A stretch of DNA of 64,000 bases from positions 17,041,166 through 17,105,165 of the forward strand of contig CM067365.1 in assembly GCA_034401795.1 (NCBI GenBank). The letters are read 5' to 3'. Each line of letters begins with the position of its first letter. The stretch's first letter is position 1. The position numbers were made by a program, and so were the translations under genes. Origin of the DNA: Chaetoderma sp. LZ-2023a (taxonomy: Eukaryota > Mollusca > Caudofoveata > Chaetodermatida > Chaetodermatidae). Shown here one piece after another: positions 53,101 through 61,523 of this stretch. The notes beneath the pieces were generated by a model. It had not been told where the DNA came from. It did not search any database and saw nothing but the letters and a program-made list of their open reading frames with translations.

Positions 53101-56100
53101 TTAGTCACTTTTTTGGATGGCGGATAGGAATACGTCGCCACAGGAGGAAGGAGGACCTTTAAATCAGGTGACTTCTAGTAAAATTAGCGAGTTTTCTTCC
53201 CGGTGTATTGTGTTTCCGGGACTCGCGTTTACCGTGATAAGCGCCTTAGTTAGTTGGTTTAGGTCAACTCGGTGCTACCTAGGACTAATTTCTCTTTCTG
53301 TTTCTGTCCACAGGTCTGTATGACGCTAGGTTGTGACGTCACAGTACCAGAGAATTAGTATTCTCTCCACCATGGTTCCATTTCCTACTAACACTGTTAG
53401 GTTATCTAACCAAATGAAAAATTATGCCCAGTGAGTTGGAGGCCTGGTATAAAGGTCTTCTCACTTTGCCCTCTTGTTCCAATTCCTTCCCCATGAGGTG
53501 GAGAGAGTTAAGAGGCGTGCAGATGGTGGAGTTTCCGGTTCGTCACGTTGGATGGTTTGTCTATACAAAGTGTCAGGTATCTAGTTATTGATAATGTGGT
53601 GATGTTAATTATTGTAAACAATCAAAGGGAGATAATTAACATTTTTGCCAGTAAAGAGTTATCTATATGTATCTGATGGTTGTGTAGTCAACTTATCCAT
53701 TCAGCATACAATTCGTCTTTGCACTTGGATGTTTTGTTGGGATCGAATTTTTCCTGTCACGGGATTAATGACGTCATAATCAGCTGGCTATGTATTTATT
53801 AGCAATTCAAGCGCTAGGCTGGTTTTTGATGTATATTGATCTTTATGATCGTTTTCCTTCTCCTTGAGTTGGATTGAGTTTCTAAGCTTAACTAGTTGCT
53901 CATACTCCTTGTCCTTTGCCCTGTTTCAGGGACCGGGTTGCGCGTCCTGTGGACGTTTTATGCATGTGAAGTTCTGGCCGCATCTGTGTTATCGATGTAG
54001 CCCTTGTGGTCCATTGATTAATTGTGACATATGTAAGCACTGGGGGGGCGAGTTAATGTCCGAATTCTTGTGCTGCTTACAGGCGACGGACAAGGTGGTA
54101 GTGGAGGAGAAGAAGAAGAAGCGGAAACGAGAGGTTGTAAGTGAGAAGGGTAAGGGGAAGGTCTCGTCCGCGGTGGATATGGAGACCTTCCGGACCGAGA
54201 TGTTGGGAGAGATGAGGAGGACAATAAAAGATTTGGTTCCAGGGTTGCTTCGTGGCATGCTTCCTGGACCAGATCCTTTATTGTCCTCATCATCGGCTTC
54301 GGAGCAGGTAATCCCCGCCTCTGGATCGATTTTCCTTAGTCCGCTTCCGTTGTCCGACGATTCAGAGGTGGCCCCATTAGAGGGGGCGTTCCACGGCCCT
54401 GGCAGCAGGCTTATTGCCGCGCCGATAGGGGACCGTGGACGGTTGTCGCTGGAACCCGCTGGCTGCTTATCAGTCCAGGGGTATCCGCACGCCGCGGTGG
54501 CCAGTACCTCCTATGGCACCGTTCCTGGTCAGCCCGGGTTAGCTCTCTTTGCTGACCCGGGGTCTAATCTTTCTGACCAGGGTAATGAGGATTACCTGCT
54601 AGGGTCGCCGTCTGACGACGCGGACATGGATGAAGACGTTTGTGCACCCCTCGCGGGGAATACAGGCGCTTTTTTCCACGGTATTACTCACCCTGGAGTA
54701 AGGTCCGCGGTTCAGGTGGTGGCCCAGGGCGCTGCTGATGGCCAGCGGTACCGCATACCTCGGCTTGCCGAGAGTGTAGCTGGTGCTGGCCGGGCCCGTG
54801 GTAGGGCTATATATACCCCACGCTCTACCGCGGTGCCTGCTCCTGGTCAATCCAGTGATATTCTCATGCCGGTGCTGTCAGGCCCGCATGTTTTCCCTGG
54901 CTTGCCAGGTGTATCAGCGTACCCGCCGTCAAGTACTGCTTGCGCTCAGGAGGAAGACGAAGGACCCCGTCTTGTAGAGCGCTCGCAGTTAGCCACGGAG
55001 GAGGATTGGTATGACGCTTGCCAGTGGTTGGTGAGCGTTAGGCCTGATCTGCCCGTGGAGCAGTCGGCTAGCCACCGTGTTCACACGCCGTGGTTAGCTG
55101 GGAAACCAACTGCTAACGCTATGCCTTCTCTGCCGCTGGCGGAGCATGTCGTTGACATGTTCAAGGCGGCGGAGGCGTCCATTAACACGAGTGGACGTCT
55201 CGCGAAGGCCCCTCGCGAGGTGGCCAGGCGTTGTCGCATCGTGCCCCTGGACTACCAGCGGTACGGTGTGGTACCCAAGCCCAGCGTGGATGACCGCGCG
55301 GCTTTGGGTGAGGATACGCGGCCAGGATCCCGTTCTGACGCGGGGGTCTGGTGCGCGAACGCGTTGCGTTCGGCGAATACCGCGTTGCGTGATGCGGAGG
55401 AGAGTGGGAGGGCTTCGATTGCCGCTCTGTCCCACGTCTCCCAGCTGTTACAGGGGGTAGTAACGGCATCCGCATCGCGCCAGCCAGGCCCGCTCGCGGT
55501 CCAGCGAACCATCCAGGATGGTATTAACCTGGCGCTGGACTGTATGACGCGGGCGGTGACCAGGAGTGTCAGGGCAAGACGCACATTTGCCCTGGACAAT
55601 CTGTGCCCGTCTCAGGACCTGTATAATAGGCTACTCCGTACGCCTATGACGGGTCCTGGTCTTTTTGGAGGTGAGGGATGTCGCCACCTCCAGGAGACGG
55701 TCACCCTGGTGAATAACCAGAGGGCGCTGCGCGAACAGTTTGAGGTACTGCGTCGTGCTAACGTTCGCGCCGCGGCCCCTGCGTATCGTCCCCTGCAGGC
55801 TCGAGGTGGTGCTGGCCAAGTCAGAGGCCAGCCGCCGTCGCAGCGCCGGCCTCGGCCGCGTGCGATTCGGCCAGCAGTGAGGGGGGCGCAGGCTCCTCAG
55901 CCGCCGTCAGCCAGGCAGCCGCCCGTGCACCGAGGTGCGCGCGGGGCGGGGCGGGTCGCGCGAGGATCTGGGCGTGGTTATCGTTCCTGACAGGGCGCTT
56001 ACCGCGGTAAGGACCACGCCGGTGTGTATGGCGACGGAGACAGTGCCGCTCTTGCATGCCTTGTGTCCACCGCGGTCCCTAGGTGGACCGGTGGGAGGCC

Positions 56101-59100
56101 GGCTAGCCGACCACATGCAAGAGTGGGAACGGTTAACTCAGGACCGTTTAGTCTTGCGATGGCTTTCCGTGGGGTATCATCCAGAGTGGATGACAGGCCC
56201 GCCGTCGCGACTGTCTCTGGTGCCAGTCTGGACTCCCATTCCGAGAGATCCAGATCAAAGGTTGTGTATCGAGGAGGAGATAAATTCCCTCGTACAAAAA
56301 GGAGCTATTCAGCCGGCACAAAGGTGTCCGGGCTTCTATTCAACCCTGTTCTTGGTAACAAAACGCACCGGTGGGTGGAGACCGATTCTCAACCTCAAGC
56401 CATTGAACAAGTTCATCGAGACGCCCAGTTTCAAGATGGAAACGGTGCGCTCGGTGTTGGCGGGGTTGGAGAGGGGGATGTGGACGGCGTCGATAGATTT
56501 GAAGGACGCTTATTTCCACATCCCCATCCACAGGAGTTTCTGTCGCTTCCTGAGATTTGCATTCCAGGGCAGACAGTGGGAATTCAGGGTGTTGCCCTTC
56601 GGAATTTCCACGGCTCCTCGGGTTTTCACCCGTGTGGTTCTTGCGATCACAGCATACCTCCGCAGGAGAAGCATAGCTGTCCACACGTACATAGACGACT
56701 GGCTGTTGAAAGCGCACACCCGGGAAAGTTTGTCCGCCAATCTGGAGATTGTTTTGAAAATTCTCACAGACTTGGGCTGGATGATCAATTTCCCAAAATC
56801 AGAGCTGACTCCATCCCAGAAGTTTGTTTACCTGGGGATGTTCTTCGATCTGGAGACAGGATATGTTTATCCTACTCAGGAGAGAGTTCAAATACTCATC
56901 TCATTGATTCAGTCAGTGTGCGACAGTCGTCATGTCCTGGCACGGGTTTACTTGAGAATGCTGGGGTTGATGGTTTCGTTGGAACCAGTCATTCCTCAGG
57001 CCGCCTTACGCAGGCGGCCGATCCAGTTGTTTCTCATGACACAATGGACCCAGAGTACAGGTTCGCTGGACTCGAATGTGTCAGTGTTGGCGCCTCTGAT
57101 TCACCACCTGCAATGGTGGTTGAATACAGAGAATCTCTTACCGGGGGTTTTGCTAACCCCTCCCCACCCTCAGGTGACTGTGTATACAGATGCATCGATG
57201 GAGGGCTGGGGAGCTTGCCTGGAAGAATCCACGATATCAGGGCTTTGGAATCTGGAACAGTCACAGGAACATATAAATCTACTGGAGCTAAGAGCAGTAG
57301 TCCTGGGCCTGGAACATTTCTTACAGAAAGTTCAGGGCAAGATTGTTCTTATTCGTTCAGACAACTCAACAGTTGTGACTTACATAAACCGCCAGGGCGG
57401 AACGAAGTCGCCCAGTCTCTGTATGATGACATGGAAACTGCTTTGTTGGTGTCTGGATCACCAGATTACCTTGAAAGCAGTTCATATTCCGGGAAGGTTA
57501 AACCTGCTAGCAGACTCATTGAGCCGAAGGATGAGTGTTTTACCCACGGAATGGCAACTAAATCAATGTGTGGCGGATCGTCTGTTCGACCATTGGGGGA
57601 AACCCAACATCGATTTGTTCGCAACGAAGAAGAATGCGAAGATGACGACGTACGTCTCTCCGATTCCGGATCCAAGCGCTTTCGCAACAGATGCGTTAGC
57701 TATCAGTTGGGGGAGAATGTATGCATACGCATTCCCTCCAGCAATCCTGATTCCAAAAATTCTTCAGAAAATCAGACAAGAGGAATGCCAAGTGCTTCTG
57801 ATCGCCCCGGATTGGCCAAGCCGATCATGGTATACGGATCTGCTGGACCTTCTGGTCTGCAATCCGGTTCCTCTGCCTCTGATGGACGATATTATCTTCC
57901 AGGGCAAGGCCCTTCACAACAATCCGTCAATGTTCAGATTGACTGCATGGATGTTGTCAAGGAATCTAGAATTAAGGAGGGCTTTTCTGAGCAAGCAGCC
58001 ATGTTTATGGCCAAAGCCAGGAGGGGGTCAACCTCCAGAGCATATAATTATAAAATCAACAGATTTGCAGAATGGTGCTCAAAAAGATGTATTGATCCAA
58101 TGGATTCATCTATTCAAGTAGTAGCTGATTTCCTCTGTCACCTCTATGATGCCTATAGCCTCAAGCCTAACTCTATTGCTGGTTATAAGTCAGCATTAAT
58201 GTCTGTTATTCCTTGCTTGGCTAAGAGGGGAAGTGATGAAGTAAATACATTGAATGTATTAATTAAAGGCATGGGCAATCTAAGACCAAGGAATCCTCCT
58301 GTGATTCCGTCTTGGAGTTTATCGCTAGTGCTTCAAGTACTAGGTGATAAGCCTTTTGAACCACTTAGTTCCATTTCTATGAAACTATTAACACTGAAGA
58401 CTGTGTTTTTAATTGCTGCGGCCTCGGCTAGGCGTAGGAGTGAGATTCATGCCTTATCAGCCGAGGATGACCGTTTTGTGGTTTCAGGGGAAGGCCTTAA
58501 GCTGCTACCTAGGATTAATTTCTTGGCTAAAAATCAGTCGTTGAAATATCCAGGTCAACCTATTATTTTGCCTGCTTTAACTAGATATGATCCTAATTCT
58601 AAAGCATGGTGTCCCGTCCGGGCGCTGCGCCGGTACAAACAACGTACGGCGGCATGGCGCACCGACCAGTCAGCGTTATGGTTGTCATATATTGAACCCC
58701 ATGGGAGGGCTTCTAAGGACACCATTTCCAGGTGGATTGTGGAATGCATTCAGTTTTGCCATAAATCCGCCACCGGGAAGCAGGTTGACGTGGCCAAGGC
58801 TCACAGTGTCCGCGGCGTAGTGACATCCACGGCCCTATTTAATGGGGTCCCTGTGGATGATATTATGTCGGTGGCTCAGTGGCACTGTGAGTCAAGTTTT
58901 ACAGACCATTATCTCCGTGACACCTCTAATCCTCTCGCCTTGTCGGTTTTGAAAAAATAAATCGGTTTATATTTTTTGAGGTGATTTCCTCATTACTTAT
59001 ATATATCACAATTAATTTATGGAAACACCCACTTTTTTGGGCCTGCATCAGTCTTTACCGATGGGAAGATGATGTCAGCAGCCATTTCAACAAGGTCAGT

Positions 59101-61487
59101 CTTGTTCATGTGTTGTCCGTTGTTGATTGTATTGTCACGATTACCCGTTATTAATATGGTGATGGTTTGTGTATTTGTGTGGTTCATTGTTGAGAGTTAC
59201 GAAAATGGAGCTTTTTCGTCTCTGTCCTGTAGTACATGGCACTTGTACGTAGAGAGCGTATAGGACATTGAGGTCAGTCGACTCTTCCTCCCAGGAAGGA
59301 GGGGGGGGAGCGCATATGACATTCGGTCATCTCTCATACATCGGTCGTGTTATCCGATGGTTAGTCAAATCCTGACTGTTTTTTCTTACAGTTTCAGAAG
59401 TTTAAGTGCCTTAAACGCAGAAAAGCGTATTGGGATGAGCTGGTCTTTTGACCTCGCCTCCCTCCCGCCAGATTCACTTTCGAATTCTGGCAATATCAAA
59501 AGTATTAGGGAGGTAAGTATACTCTTGAAGTGAAATAAACGAAATCTAGGATTTCTTTTTTCACGAGAGAGTTGATACTTACCTCCCTAGATACGGACCC
59601 GGCCTCTCCACCCCACAGAGGCTCGGTCTTCAGGCTCTTAATAGTTGCATGTGTGTCAGCCAATAATCTAGTCAGAGGAAGTGCTAGTCTGCGCATGCGC
59701 GGTGGTGGGGCTGGCATCCGCCAGACTACGCTCTGACTCCCTGCCCAGTAGGGGCACCTAACTGTTTTAAATCTGAGTGTTTATTGAGTGAAAGCCAATA
59801 TTTAGCAATATCAAAAGTATTAGGGAGGTAAGTATCAACTCTCTCGTGAAAAAAGAAATCCTAGATTTCGTTTAATCTGTGGTGTTGTAGGTACAGATGT
59901 TGATATTTGCTATCTGTGGTGTTGTATGTACAGATGTTGATATTTGCTATCTGTGCTGTTGTAGGTACAGACATTGATATTTGCTATCTGTGCTGTTGTA
60001 TGTACAGACATTGATATTTGCTATCTGTGCTGTTGTAGGTGCAGACATTGATATTTGCTATCTGTGCTGTTGTAGGTGCAGACATTGATATTTGCTATCT
60101 GTGCTGTTGTATGTACAGACATTGATATTTGTTATCTGTGCTGTTGTAGGTGCAGAGAAAGCTTGTGAAGAACTTGCCAGATGTCTTAACTATGAACTGT
60201 CAACTGGAAAATGAGAAAGATCTCAACTTCTGGAGGATACAGCAAGATGTAAGTCAGAGACTATTCTGTATCACTACATAATCTGGAACAGAAAAGGCTA
60301 AATAGATGCCAAATGAAGATTTTGTATAATTTAATTAAAATAAAATATACTATATTTGTATTTTCGAAGTTTTGTATAGTAAATTTCATCACAAAAAGTA
60401 ATTTTCTTCAATTTCTAATGAGAATCTCAGCTAAAGTTCGGATATGTTATCGTGGTACCCCGCTTACCCCGATTACATATACGAATGCCCGAGAGTATAA
60501 TCAGATAACAGTATCATGTGGTACAAATTCAATTTGATTGCTCCTGTTTCAACCAGAGTTAATTACAATGAACAGGATTGTCCATTCACCGAACAGCTTT
60601 CGGTCAGATGACTGCATTTTTGCTGATTACTGCTAAGCATAATGATGTCCATGTTGTGAAATATGTTAAGCTAATTAGCCCTTTAATGGTCTATCCAGCC
60701 CCAAACAGCTTCTGCAAGGTTCTCTATCAATGCCCATTTGCAGAAAAAGAGAAGACTATTTTTGAAAATCTACCATGAGTGAATGTCTCAATGACTGTGA
60801 CAATCATTCCAGTGATAAATTTTCAAAAAAGATTTGGTCTGCAAATGGACGCTTTCTATGAGAAAATTTACATGCTTTTGCCAAATATGTCTATTAAAGG
60901 GCAACTGTCGAACCTGTATAAATGTTATCGATTCACCATTTTTTTAAATTTGGAAAATAGACCTAAAACATCAATTATACAGTCACACAGAATAAGTAAT
61001 TGATATCAACTTGTTTAAATTATTATAATTTTTCATTTGAAGTTACTAAAGCCAAAGGAAGAGCCACCAGAGACAGTTAGTCAAACAGCGACGCCAGTCA
61101 AGTTGTGTCGATTTGGCAAGAACTGTAAGCGAAAAGGCTGTCAATATCGACATGAAGCTCGCAAAGCTGGTGATGAAATGTAGGTCCTCGTTCACTAGTT
61201 ATCTTTGCCTATGTTAAACCTGTCTTATGTAGTCACCTGAGACATCACCATAGAGTGACCAGTAAGCGCATACATACATCTATCCATCCGTCCAACCGTC
61301 CGCCCGCCCACCCACGTGACCACTCACCTGCCTGCCCATTCATTTATATATCTTAGCACTCGGCAATCTATTCCCACACCCACTCACCCATCCTCCCATC
61401 ACTTGATCTGTTCACCACCCACTTCATCCATCCATCCATCCATCCATCCATCCATCCATCCATCCATCCATCCATCCATCCATCCAT

Positions 61488-61523
<36 letters not shown>

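Larger units (their letters stand above)
52830..59874 (+). mobile_element. D4: full-length, apparently coding-competent DIRS-type retrotransposon
   Basis: 7045 bp. Left 'TTTCACTTCAAGAGTATACT', right 'CCTAGATTTCGTTTA'. Left flank TTTGCT and right flank ATCTGTGG rebuild a normal minisatellite unit, so again no target duplication. Gag, RT/RH/Dam-like and recombinase frames are all open with ATG starts, and repeats and ICR are intact. Closely related to D3 and inserted in the same array at a different position within the unit. Confidence 0.94.
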
